Counted from the first letter of the stretch, positions 1 to 6,352 are shown. The stretch: DNA of 6,614 bases from Ornithinimicrobium sp. (GCA_030145965.1 JASKZT010000139.1:1-6614); one strand, 5' to 3'. Notes: a model not told the origin generated them from the sequence alone. Translations and numbers: made by a program.

Positions 1-70
1 GTGCGGCCATCACTCAACGGGGTGACTTCATCGCGAGCCACCACATCTGGGTGAGGCCGCGCCCCCCCGG

Positions 71-220
71 TTATGCCTGCGCCCACCCCTTGAACCACCG
101 GCGCAACCTCGCGAGCTCGACGCCGGCCTCGGCGAACCGACCTCTCGTGGGCGTATGGCCAGCGCCAGCACGGCGCGCCCGCAGAACCGCCCCGCCCGCC
201 TGCTGCTCATCTAGTGACAT
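71..220 (-). CDS. Possible small protein, 49 residues, unknown
   Basis: A short minus-strand frame from ATG 220 to TAA at 71. Its second half reads RGRFAEAGVELARLRRWFKG followed by WAQA, a plausible amphipathic basic helix, with GC-rich third positions. There is an in-frame TAG shortly before the ATG, so the frame cannot extend upstream. No Shine-Dalgarno is visible. It could be a true small protein, the tail of a frameshifted gene, or chance. I recognise no family. The overlapping plus-strand frame (51-608, open to the left edge) is rich in Arg, Pro, Ser and Ala and looks like a shadow. Confidence 0.25.
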   Translation of the reverse strand: MSLDEQQAGGAVLRARRAGAGHTPTRGRFAEAGVELARLRRWFKGWAQA

Positions 221-265
221 AGCAGCAAAGCGCCGCTACGTCCGGGCAGCCAAGGGCAGTGGCGC

Positions 266-300
266 ACGACGCTCCCGCTCTCCTCGAGCGGGGGCGTCGT
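266..300. terminator. 14-bp hairpin, second terminator-like structure
   Basis: ACGACGCTCCCGCT, a 7-base loop, then AGCGGGGGCGTCGT: a 14-base-pair stem with a single mismatch that is a G-U wobble when transcribed from the plus strand. It shares the CTCCCGCT core with the hairpin at 418-454, about 120 bases away. No T-run follows. It could be a tandem backup terminator for minus-strand transcription, the terminator of a plus-strand gene entering from the left, or part of a structured RNA together with its neighbour. Confidence 0.5.
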
Positions 301-417
301 CACGTCCCCCACGCGGACGGTCTGGCGTTGCGCTATCGTCCTGCCCCTCGACCCGTGGCGCGACCACGGCCGAGCGGCGCGACGCCCGGGTCCCCTGTTC
401 CCGGACGACCGTCGAGC

Positions 418-454
418 AGCGCTCCCGCTCCCCGCCCCAGGGAGCGGGAGCGCT
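418..454. terminator. Perfect 15-bp hairpin, terminator-like
   Basis: AGCGCTCCCGCTCCC, a 7-base loop, then GGGAGCGGGAGCGCT: a perfect 15-base-pair inverted repeat, almost all G/C. No T-run follows on either strand, which is common for actinobacterial terminators. On the minus strand it lies about 10 bases after the stop at 465 and about 245 bases after the stop of the secreted protein gene. It is therefore well placed to end their transcription, and could work in both directions. Confidence 0.65.
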
Positions 455-464
455 CTTCGTCGCG

Positions 465-700
465 TCAGGTGACCAGGCCGAGCCGCCTGGCCCCGGCGTG
501 ACTGCGCAGGTTCACCCAGATGGGGTAACGGCAGACACCGCCTTCGGGTGGGCACGTACCCCATGGGTGCGTGAAGACTTCCAGCTCGTCAACCACCTGC
601 CCGGCTGAACGACCTCGACCTCGACCCCGGCCGCGTCCGCGACAGCCCGCTCGTCGGCGGCCCATGCCCAGCGCCAGCCGGTCCGCTCCGTCGGTAGGTT
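465..700 (-). pseudogene. Possible frameshifted 3' gene remnant
   Basis: Two minus-strand frames join here in a way that suggests a broken gene. From 700 to about 600 one frame reads WAADERAVADAAGVEVEVVQ with good GC-rich third positions. From about 600 to the stop at 465 a neighbouring frame reads VVDELEVFTHPWGTCPPEGG and then CRYPIWVNLRSHAGARRLGL, also with coding-like codons. Neither frame has a convincing start, and the first stops at 512 if continued. A perfect hairpin lies about 10 bases after the stop at 465, as expected for a transcribed gene end. An alternative is a 43-residue protein from GTG 596. I do not recognise the family. It could also be the untranslated tail of the gene ending at 700. 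Confidence 0.3.
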
Positions 701-2499
701 CAGCGCCGGCCGGCGACCTCGAAGAAGGTCGTGGTACCTGACACCTCGTTGCCGACGACGACCAGCGGCGCACCGGTGGGTGACTCCGAGGCCGGGACGA
801 AGGCCAAGCCCTCAGGGCCGAGGTCACCGGCGGCCGCGAGTGCCGCGTCGACGTCATCGGCGTCCTCGACGGACACCGTGAAGTCCCGGTTGTTCACGTA
901 GGTGACGAAGAAGGCCGCTGAGGGCTCGGTCACGTCATAGACCATGACGCCGCCGATGCGCTCCAGGCCGATGAAGGCGTAGGTCCGGCCCTCGACCTCG
1001 CCAAGGACCACGCCCTCGGGCTCGGGGCCCTTGTCGTCGGAGCGACCTTCGAAGTTCGTCACGGAGTGGTTGGAGTTGAAGAACTCAGGGACCGCCTCGG
1101 CCAGGATCTCCTCGAACTGCGAGCCGGAGTCGAAGACCAGAGCACCGTCGCCGTCGAAAATCGAGAATCCACGCGATCCGTAGGTGAACAGCTCGGAGTA
1201 GCAGTTGGCGTCTTCGTCGAGGCCTTGAGCCAGGGTGATCGTGAGGCGACCGAGGTGCTCGTCCGCCTGCAGCTGCTTCACGGTCATGCCCGCCTCGCGG
1301 GCGACGGACTCGCAGACCGGAGGGATGCCGCCCCGGCCCAGGTCCTTGACGCGGGCCTCCTCGGAGTAGGCGTCGTAGTCGCGGGCGTCACCCTCGTTGG
1401 CGGTGACGATGTAGTCGGTGCCGCCCACCCGGTAGGAGTCGATGGCATCGGGCAGACGGAAGCCCTGGACCGGCCAGGTGCCTAGCCTGATCCCGCCGTC
1501 GCGGTCCGAGGGGTCGAAGGCGACCTGCCGGCGATCCACCGTGCCCAACGGCAGGAGGTCCGTCACGGTCGCGGTGCGGACGTCCACCACGGCCAGCGCG
1601 TTGGCCTCCTGCAGCGAGACCCACGCGGTGCGGCCGTTGTCGGAGACGGTGACGTACTCCGGCTCCAGGTTCTCCGACACGGGGAACGTCGGGATACCGG
1701 TCCCGGCGTCCTCCCGCCCACCGAAGACACGCACGCCCTCGGGGAGGGCGTCACCCTCGAACGCATGGAAGTCGGCAGTTGCCACCTTGTCCTGGGTGAT
1801 CGCCCGGACCCCGTGCTGCGCAGAGCGGCCGCGTTCGGTGATCTGCTTGGGCAGCTCCACGACGGAGACCGTTCCCTCAGGGTCGCGGCTGTAGTCGTCT
1901 GTCGGCTCCCCCTCGTTCGCGACGAGCGCGCGGTCACCGCGCGGCGTCAGGGCGACCATGTCGGGCAGGGCCCCGACGCGGTAGGCCCCTAGGACCACCG
2001 GCTCCTGCGAGCGGACGTCCACGACCAGCAGCCAGCCGTTGTCGGTCTTCTGCGGGGCCTCCAGGGCCACCACCGCCAGCCCGTCGTCGCGAACGGCCAC
2101 CGAGTTGGCGACGGTGCCCTCGGGCACCCGGGATCCGTCGGCAGCCTTGACCCCCACCGCAGTGATCTCCGAGGACTTGACCGGCCTGGATGGGTCGGCG
2201 GCGTCGAGCACGTCAACGGTCCCCGTCTGCGCGTTGACGACCAGCACGCGCTGACCGGCGGCATACCAGGCCACGATCTCGGCGGCGGACTCGTCGAAGA
2301 TGCCGGTCTCATAGCTGCCGACCGGAGCAAGCGTGAAGGCCGAGTCCTCCGCCGAGTAGCGCACCGGATCGGGCACGACCGCCGCGACGGCCGGACCGGC
2401 CGCAACCCCACCCACCAAGGAGAGGAGCAGCACCCCGCGCACGGTGCGGGCGCGCAGGGCGCGGCTGAGGACGGCATGGGTGCGCGAGGGGGAGATCAC
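700..2499 (-). CDS. Secreted choice-of-anchor I family protein, anchorless
   Basis: A 599-residue protein of the choice-of-anchor I family: extracellular beta-propeller-like proteins that often carry a variable C-terminal surface anchor. Their biochemical activity is not firmly established. Visible family hallmarks are LPDMVALTP (178-186), ANEGEP (194-199), TANEGDARDYDAY (366-378), FEGRSDDKGPEPEGV (483-497), GLERIGGVMVYDV (511-523) and the C-terminal EGLAFVPA...NEVSGTTTFFEV. Residues 1-40 form a signal peptide: an arginine-rich start, the hydrophobic stretch VLLLSLVGG, and AVA-A as a likely cleavage site. The chain stops five residues after the conserved FFEV, so no LPXTG, PEP-CTERM or transmembrane anchor is present and free secretion is likely. 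The GTG at 2499 was chosen because the signal peptide begins right after it and a -10 element sits 7 bases upstream. The longer frame from ATG 2688 adds 63 residues rich in Cys, Trp, Pro and Arg that look non-coding. The family call is firm; the function is not. Confidence 0.9.
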   Translation of the reverse strand: MISPSRTHAVLSRALRARTVRGVLLLSLVGGVAAGPAVAAVVPDPVRYSAEDSAFTLAPVGSYETGIFDESAAEIVAWYAAGQRVLVVNAQTGTVDVLDAADPSRPVKSSEITAVGVKAADGSRVPEGTVANSVAVRDDGLAVVALEAPQKTDNGWLLVVDVRSQEPVVLGAYRVGALPDMVALTPRGDRALVANEGEPTDDYSRDPEGTVSVVELPKQITERGRSAQHGVRAITQDKVATADFHAFEGDALPEGVRVFGGREDAGTGIPTFPVSENLEPEYVTVSDNGRTAWVSLQEANALAVVDVRTATVTDLLPLGTVDRRQVAFDPSDRDGGIRLGTWPVQGFRLPDAIDSYRVGGTDYIVTANEGDARDYDAYSEEARVKDLGRGGIPPVCESVAREAGMTVKQLQADEHLGRLTITLAQGLDEDANCYSELFTYGSRGFSIFDGDGALVFDSGSQFEEILAEAVPEFFNSNHSVTNFEGRSDDKGPEPEGVVLGEVEGRTYAFIGLERIGGVMVYDVTEPSAAFFVTYVNNRDFTVSVEDADDVDAALAAAGDLGPEGLAFVPASESPTGAPLVVVGNEVSGTTTFFEVAGRR

Positions 2500-2506
2500 G
2501 CCGGAG

Positions 2507-2512
2507 ACTCTA
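2507..2512 (-). promoter_or_regulatory. Candidate -10 element for leaderless transcription
   Basis: On the minus strand TAGAGT matches the actinobacterial -10 pattern TANNNT and ends 7 bases before the GTG at 2499. Transcription would then begin at or next to the start codon. This agrees with the absence of a Shine-Dalgarno sequence there. No good -35 hexamer lies at the usual distance; the PhoP-box-like repeat occupies that place. The site is inferred from pattern and position only. Confidence 0.4.
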
Positions 2513-2528
2513 GGAGATGGACGCAACC

Positions 2529-2550
2529 ACCGGGTGACGCCAGGATGAAC
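2529..2550 (-). promoter_or_regulatory. Candidate PhoP box (two tandem 11-mers)
   Basis: Read on the minus strand, two adjacent 11-base units, GTTCATCCTGG and CGTCACCCGGT, share the core TCAYCC in the same register. This resembles the direct repeat units described for actinobacterial PhoP operators (roughly GTTCAYYYRSG, as I remember it). The pair ends about 16 bases upstream of the candidate -10 and covers the -35 position, as expected for an activator-dependent promoter with a poor -35. The first unit fits well; the second has mismatches at its ends. No third unit was found on either side. Confidence 0.35.
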
Positions 2551-2820
2551 GTCGCGGGTCCAACGGATGGTCGGGTCACAGAACCCGGCGGAGGGCTTCG
2601 ACGTCGACTCACCGCGCCGAAGACGATGAGGCCCCACCCATGGCCAGCATCTCGGGCAAGAGCTGGCGGGACAGACGACCGGCATCATGGCGCTGGCCCC
2701 CAGAACAGCTGCCAGCCCTCAACCATGATCCTGGGGAGGGCTGCACCTCGAAGAGGCCCACGTCGTTGACGTCGACGTCAGCGGCAGCCCCTACGGTGGG
2801 GGCGGTCGTCGTGCCTTCGC
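2551..2820. other. Intergenic spacer with short palindromes, no confident gene
   Basis: Between the phospholipase stop and the promoter of the secreted protein I see no convincing gene. The space holds a perfect 14-base palindrome TGACGTCGACGTCA at 2767-2780, a related 10-base palindrome TCGACGTCGA at 2598-2607, and a weak inverted repeat (GCTGGC/GCCAGC, 13-base loop) around 2695-2719. One minus-strand frame reads DVDVNDVGLFEVQPSPGSW just downstream of the phospholipase stop. It looks mildly protein-like but has no own start and decays into low-quality sequence. A GCCCC/GGGGC inverted repeat near 2787-2803 could be a weak terminator for the phospholipase gene, though it has no T-run. Confidence 0.35.
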
Positions 2821-4026
2821 TCAGCGCCGGCCGAACGCGGTCACTCGGTGCGAGCCGGCCATGACCCGGGCGACATGCGCGACGTCCTCCAGGTCGGGAT
2901 GTGCTTGGGGCAGGGGGTGCTCCCGGCGGATCACGTGGGGGCTGTGCTGCCGCAGGGATGCGTCGGCCTTGAGATAGCCGTGGTGCGAAAGCACCTGCTG
3001 CTCGGCGGCGGTGAAGGCGTCCAGGTCGGTACGCACCCAGCTGACCGGGCTCTCGGCGCCCAGGGACCAGGTCGCGCCTTCCACCACGCCGGACGCGAAC
3101 GCCGACCGCAGCCAGCGCAGCCGAGTGGTGTGGCCCCCGCTGGAGGCGATGGACAGCAGCCGCCACAGCCGACCGATGGAGGTGCCGGGCGACTGACCGC
3201 GGAACGTCGCGCCCCCATCGCTGACGAGCACGACCCGGTGGTCGGACCAGACCGGCTCCACGGCGAGGTTGTCGTGCACGCCGCCGTCCGCCAGCTGGAC
3301 GCGCCGCAGTATGCCGGCCCTCACCGATGCCTCCTCGTGGGGGTCCTCGGCACCACCGCTGAGGGCGAGCGTGCGGCCGTCCAGCTCTAGCGGTGGCAGG
3401 AACGGCGGATGCGCGCACGAGGCGACCACCGCGTCCACGACGCGCATCCCTGGCGGCGGCGCGGCATACCCCAGCCGGTGGTCACCGATCAGACCACGGG
3501 GGCCGTGGCTGCGGGCGTCCGCGAAGGTCCAGCCGACGCCGTAGCCGATCTCCGTGGCGCCGGTGAGGATCACCGGCCCTCCGCGGCCCGGCTCGCGCAG
3601 CTCCCGCGCCCACCACGGCACCACGTCGAGCAGTGCCGCACTCAGGGTCGATGTCGGGGCGGAGGGGTCGTTCCAGCCACGCGGCAGCGCCCGCGCGAGG
3701 AGTGCCGGGGTGCGCAGGTTGCGGGAGACGAGCCGGCGCAGCGGCTGCAGCACGAGGTCCTCCAGGCCACCCACGCGCCCACCTTCCGAGGAGGCCTCCG
3801 GCCACCGCAGCTCTGGATGTGCCAGCAGGTTGGCGACGATGGCCCCGCCGGACACGGCCGAGATCGTCCGGAGCCGGCCGAGGACACCGAGCTCATCGAG
3901 CCGGCGCACGGCGCCGCCGTGGAACAGCGCAGCGCGAAAACCCCCACCCGACAGGCACAACGCCTCCCCGTGCCGCGGCCCCTCCGCCAGAGGTCCGTGG
4001 TGCGCGTGGACGCGCGCGGCCTGCAT
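2821..4026 (-). CDS. Patatin-like phospholipase family protein
   Basis: Patatin-type lipid acyl hydrolase using a Ser-Asp dyad. Numbered from the ATG at 4026 (401 residues), the oxyanion loop SGGGFRAA is at 26-33. The nucleophile Ser59 lies in SAVSGGA, where Ala replaces the first Gly of GXSXG, a variant common in bacterial members. Asp247 lies in the DGG motif LADGGVHDNLAVEP. A further conserved stretch is VVASCAHPPFLPPLELDGR (200-218). There is no signal peptide or membrane helix, so the enzyme should be cytosolic; the substrate is unknown. The start is uncertain: the frame stays open upstream with GTG codons at 4071 and 4068 and ATGs at 4152 and 4233. Codons between about 4130 and 4100 (ACA, ATA, AGA, TGT) are atypical for this genome, so the coding part probably begins at 4071 or 4026. 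The ATG at 4152 has a purine-rich AAGGGAG only one base away. It lies downstream of sigJ on the same strand but 241 bases away, so probably has its own promoter. Confidence 0.88.
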   Translation of the reverse strand: MQAARVHAHHGPLAEGPRHGEALCLSGGGFRAALFHGGAVRRLDELGVLGRLRTISAVSGGAIVANLLAHPELRWPEASSEGGRVGGLEDLVLQPLRRLVSRNLRTPALLARALPRGWNDPSAPTSTLSAALLDVVPWWARELREPGRGGPVILTGATEIGYGVGWTFADARSHGPRGLIGDHRLGYAAPPPGMRVVDAVVASCAHPPFLPPLELDGRTLALSGGAEDPHEEASVRAGILRRVQLADGGVHDNLAVEPVWSDHRVVLVSDGGATFRGQSPGTSIGRLWRLLSIASSGGHTTRLRWLRSAFASGVVEGATWSLGAESPVSWVRTDLDAFTAAEQQVLSHHGYLKADASLRQHSPHVIRREHPLPQAHPDLEDVAHVARVMAGSHRVTAFGRR

Positions 4027-4267
4027 CTGCGACGGGACAGGATCTGGAACCGGGCCAACGATGTGCACCACGCGGCCATCCGACCAGCGGAAGGTGGACG
4101 AGCGGTGACATCTACCCCCTATGTCGTGTGTCCACCCGGTGACCGCTGGCATGCTCCCTTCGTGCGGACAGGACAGGCCACCATGCTCTCGGGGTGCCGT
4201 CGCCCGGGCTGCCGGTGGGGATGTGAGGAGCATCTTCGATCGAGGAGACGACCACGGGGGCGAGGCG
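4027..4267. other. Spacer between sigJ and the phospholipase gene
   Basis: About 240 bases between the sigJ stop and the chosen phospholipase ATG. The phospholipase frame stays open through it, but a patch around 4100-4135 is less GC-rich and has codons unlike the neighbouring genes. On the minus strand this patch reads TGGACACACGACATAGGGGG and then TAGATG, loosely promoter-like but with poor -35/-10 spacing. No strong hairpin terminator after sigJ was found. If a promoter lies here, translation from 4071 or 4026 would fit better than from 4152. Confidence 0.3.
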
Positions 4268-5152
4268 TTACTCGTCCGTCGAGGGGGACAGCTTGTCGGG
4301 GTTGCGCACGAGGTAGACGCCGGTGATCTTGCGCTGGTCGTTCACGGCCACGGCCACGGTCAGCTCCAGCCGGTCCCCGGTCCGGATCAGCACTCCGAGG
4401 CCACCGTTGAGGGTGTCTATGTCCACGCGCATCTGCGGGACCGGGGTCCGGGCGACCTTCAGCAGGAAGGCCGCGACAGGCTCAGCGCCGGTGATCGGCC
4501 TGAGGGCGGCGACAGCCTTGCCTCCGCCGTCGGAGAGCAGCACCGCCTCCGGGGCCAGCACATCCATCAGCGCCTGGAGGTCACCAGTGACCACGGCCGC
4601 CAGGAATGCCTCGAGCACTTCCGCGCTGTCGTCGGTGGTGCCCGCAGCGTGATCCGTGGCGGTGAGGCGCGTGCGCGCCCGGTGAGCGATCTGGCGGACC
4701 GCGGTCTGGGTCTTGCCCACCGCCTCGGCGATGACTGGGTAGGGCAGGCCGAAGACGTCGTGGAGCATGAACACCGCCCGCTGCTCCGGAGTGGCCTGCT
4801 GCAGCAGCACCGTCAGTGCGTAGCTGAGCTGTTCCTTCATGAGCAGTTGCTGCTCCGGGCTCTCGTGATGGCTCACCAAGGGCTCGGGCAGCCACGGCCC
4901 GGGGTAGTCCTCTCGGCGCCGGCTCACGGTGCGCACCGTGTTGAGCGCGGTGCGGGTGGCTATCGTAGCCAGATACGCACGTGGATCACGCACCGTCGAC
5001 ATGTCCACGTCGGCCCAGCGCAAGTAGGTCTCCTGGACGACGTCGTCAGCGTCAGCTCGGGTGCCGAGGACCTCGTAGGCGATGGCGAAGACCATCGAGC
5101 GGTGAACGGTGAACAGCTCGCCCTGTTCTGTCAGGGGGACCACGGGCTTCAT
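4268..5152 (-). CDS. sigJ: RNA polymerase sigma factor SigJ (ECF41 group)
   Basis: A 294-residue extracytoplasmic-function sigma factor with a C-terminal extension. Region 2 spans about residues 8-78 and includes ADADDVVQETYLRW (33-46), which contacts the -10 element. Region 4 spans about 105-165 with the helix-turn-helix LPYPVIAEAVGKTQTAVRQI (136-155), which reads the -35. All three ECF41 signatures are visible: WLPEP in the linker (87-91), DGGGKA (208-213) and NPDKL (284-288). The last two belong to a SnoaL/NTF2-like domain (about 175-290) that in this group modulates the sigma factor directly, replacing an anti-sigma protein. Length is typical. The ATG at 5152 overlaps the oxidoreductase stop as ATGA, with only a weak Shine-Dalgarno, so translation is probably coupled. 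The open frame runs upstream to 5452, but that part lies inside the oxidoreductase and shows no sigma homology. The signal sensed is unknown. Confidence 0.95.
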   Translation of the reverse strand: MKPVVPLTEQGELFTVHRSMVFAIAYEVLGTRADADDVVQETYLRWADVDMSTVRDPRAYLATIATRTALNTVRTVSRRREDYPGPWLPEPLVSHHESPEQQLLMKEQLSYALTVLLQQATPEQRAVFMLHDVFGLPYPVIAEAVGKTQTAVRQIAHRARTRLTATDHAAGTTDDSAEVLEAFLAAVVTGDLQALMDVLAPEAVLLSDGGGKAVAALRPITGAEPVAAFLLKVARTPVPQMRVDIDTLNGGLGVLIRTGDRLELTVAVAVNDQRKITGVYLVRNPDKLSPSTDE

Positions 5153-6291
5153 CTCAGGGCCGCAGTCGGACCCGACGGCCAGGTGTAGGACCCCGGTCGA
5201 CGAACTTCTTTGGCCAGCCAACCCACGGTCATCCTGCAGACCTGCTCCTTGGCCCAGCCGCCGGCTCGACCGGTCAGCGCCCAGCGGCGGACCGTGTCGT
5301 CGGGGTGCACCGTCTGCACGTGCCCGTGCCCGGCGCCGAGGTCCAGGCACTGCACGAGGTAGCCGATGTCGATCGGTGCCGGTGCCGTTCCGGCCAGGCG
5401 AGCGAGCAAGACTCCGGCAGCATGAGCTCCCAGCGGGATCGCAGACGCGCACGAGGCGCGCAGGTGCGCCCCGGCTGTCCCCTGCACAGTGACTGCGTCC
5501 CCAGCTCCGAGGATGCGCTCATGCCCAGGCACGGTGAGGGTCGCGTCGACCAGCAACCGGCCGTCCTCGGCCACAGGCAGGCCGCTGTCGGCGGCCACGG
5601 TCGGGACAGCCAGTCCCACCGTCCAGATCGTCGCCTCGGCCGCGGGCTGTGAGTTCGCTCCCGCAGTGGCGACAACCCCGGTGGCCGGATCCACCGTCCC
5701 GTCCATGACCCTGATCCCCAGACGCCCCAAGCGACGGGCCACTGCCTGGCCCCCGGTCAGCGGATGTCCCAGACCTGACGGGGCCACGACCGTGATCGCC
5801 AGATCTGGACGAGATGCCGCTATCGCACAGGCGACTTCCACCCCGGTCGGTCCAGCGCCCGCGACCGTGACCGTCGACCCGGGCACCAGCTCGGCAATCG
5901 CGTGCGCGGTGGTTGTCGCGGCCTCAGCATTGGTCACCGAGAGCAGCGGTGTGGCCTGCTCCCCGCTGCCGACCGCATAGACCAGCCAGTCGAAGTGGAG
6001 TGACTCCTGCTCCGCCAGAGCGACCGTCCGATGATCGGCGTCGATGCTCACTGCCCGGGCCGGTAGGTGGCGCGCCTGCGGGTGCAGCACTTCCGCCCAC
6101 TTCACACCCGCCGAGTCTCGGGTCCTAGCGGCGACCTGGTGCAGCCGGATCCGCTCGGTGAACTGCTCCCCCGGATCCACCAGTGTCACCTTCACCCTAG
6201 GTACGGCACTGCTCCCGGCGAGGCGGTTGGCCGCCATCACCCCGGCGTACCCGCCACCCACAACTACTACGTGCACCATCTCAGGCATCAT
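5149..6291 (-). CDS. FAD/NAD(P)H-dependent oxidoreductase linked to ECF41 sigma
   Basis: A 380-residue two-dinucleotide-binding flavoprotein of the pyridine nucleotide-disulphide oxidoreductase fold, close in layout to NDH-2 and AIF-like enzymes. The FAD Rossmann motif VVVVGGGYAG is at 8-17, with Asp39 ending the second strand to hold the ribose. FTERIRLHQ (44-52) is typical of this subgroup. The NAD(P)H motif VAGAGPTGVE is at 143-152 and the second FAD motif ILGAGDAV at 260-267. No CxxxxC redox disulphide follows the first motif and no C-terminal membrane helix is evident, so a soluble electron-transfer enzyme is more likely than a respiratory NDH-2; the acceptor is unknown. ATG 6291 was chosen because GAGGAAG lies 6 bases upstream; a second ATG follows at 6288. 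It is the first gene of a two-gene unit with sigJ and fits the oxidoreductase class of partner usually found beside ECF41 sigma factors. Confidence 0.93.
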   Translation of the reverse strand: MMPEMVHVVVVGGGYAGVMAANRLAGSSAVPRVKVTLVDPGEQFTERIRLHQVAARTRDSAGVKWAEVLHPQARHLPARAVSIDADHRTVALAEQESLHFDWLVYAVGSGEQATPLLSVTNAEAATTTAHAIAELVPGSTVTVAGAGPTGVEVACAIAASRPDLAITVVAPSGLGHPLTGGQAVARRLGRLGIRVMDGTVDPATGVVATAGANSQPAAEATIWTVGLAVPTVAADSGLPVAEDGRLLVDATLTVPGHERILGAGDAVTVQGTAGAHLRASCASAIPLGAHAAGVLLARLAGTAPAPIDIGYLVQCLDLGAGHGHVQTVHPDDTVRRWALTGRAGGWAKEQVCRMTVGWLAKEVRRPGSYTWPSGPTAALR

Positions 6292-6297
6292 GGTCCG

Positions 6298-6304
6298 CTT
6301 CCTC
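6298..6304 (-). promoter_or_regulatory. Ribosome binding site of the oxidoreductase gene
   Basis: The minus strand reads GAGGAAG followed by a 6-base spacer and ATG at 6291. It is the best Shine-Dalgarno match seen before any gene in this window and decides the start over the ATG at 6288. Confidence 0.7.
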
Positions 6305-6325
6305 GAGAGTACTTGACACCATCAC

Positions 6326-6352
6326 GACACCGCCCGGACACGCTTTGTGACA
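6326..6352 (-). promoter_or_regulatory. Candidate ECF41 (SigJ) promoter
   Basis: The minus strand reads TGTCACA (6352-6346), then 16 bases, then TGTC (6329-6326). The known ECF41 target promoter, as I recall it, has TGTCACA at -35 and CGTC at -10 with a spacer of about this length. The -35 is therefore exact and the -10 differs in one base. The likely start of transcription lies near 6319, leaving a leader of about 28 bases that contains the GAGGAAG site. By eye it is the only exact TGTCACA in the window on either strand, and it sits before the unit that encodes SigJ, which suggests autoregulation. Confidence 0.65.

Larger units (their letters stand above)
1..464. other. Gene-poor left region with hairpins
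   Basis: Apart from the two hairpins and the 49-residue frame, nothing here is convincing. On the minus strand from GTG 44 a frame runs off the left edge (VVARDEVTPLSDGR), possibly the beginning of the next gene, but without a clear Shine-Dalgarno. On the plus strand one frame entering from the left stops at 52-54 and another stays open to 608, so the end of a plus-strand gene cannot be excluded. No tRNA or insertion-sequence ends were found. Confidence 0.3.

Noticed and set aside
60..130. C-rich run and a GGTTCAAGG-like word suggesting a 6C RNA or a tRNA arm
   Set aside because: No second C-loop hairpin and no cloverleaf could be drawn around it on either strand.
51..608. Plus-strand frame of 185 residues on the left side
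   Set aside because: It runs through both hairpins, is dominated by Arg, Ser, Pro and Ala, and matches no family I know.
2500..2688. N-terminal extension of the secreted protein to the ATG at 2688
   Set aside because: The added 63 residues would bury the signal peptide inside the protein, look non-coding, and overlap a plausible promoter.
2609..3418. Minus-strand frame of 269 residues overlapping the phospholipase
   Set aside because: It overlaps the phospholipase's C-terminal half in another frame, with low-complexity Arg/Ala/Gly composition and no recognisable motif.
4098..4110. A second TGTCAC word (TGTCACC, minus strand) as a SigJ target before the phospholipase
   Set aside because: The last base of the -35 differs and no CGTC or TGTC lies 16 bases downstream.
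3409..4326. Long plus-strand open frame of 305 residues
   Set aside because: It lies opposite the phospholipase gene, is rich in Arg, Pro and His and shows no domain; it is a shadow of a GC-biased gene.
4121..5188. Plus-strand open frame of 355 residues opposite sigJ
   Set aside because: The minus strand here encodes an unmistakable sigma factor; the plus frame mirrors its codon bias.
5153..5452. N-terminal extension of SigJ to 5452
   Set aside because: It lies within the oxidoreductase gene; the sigma region 2 fold and the ATGA overlap both point to the start at 5152.
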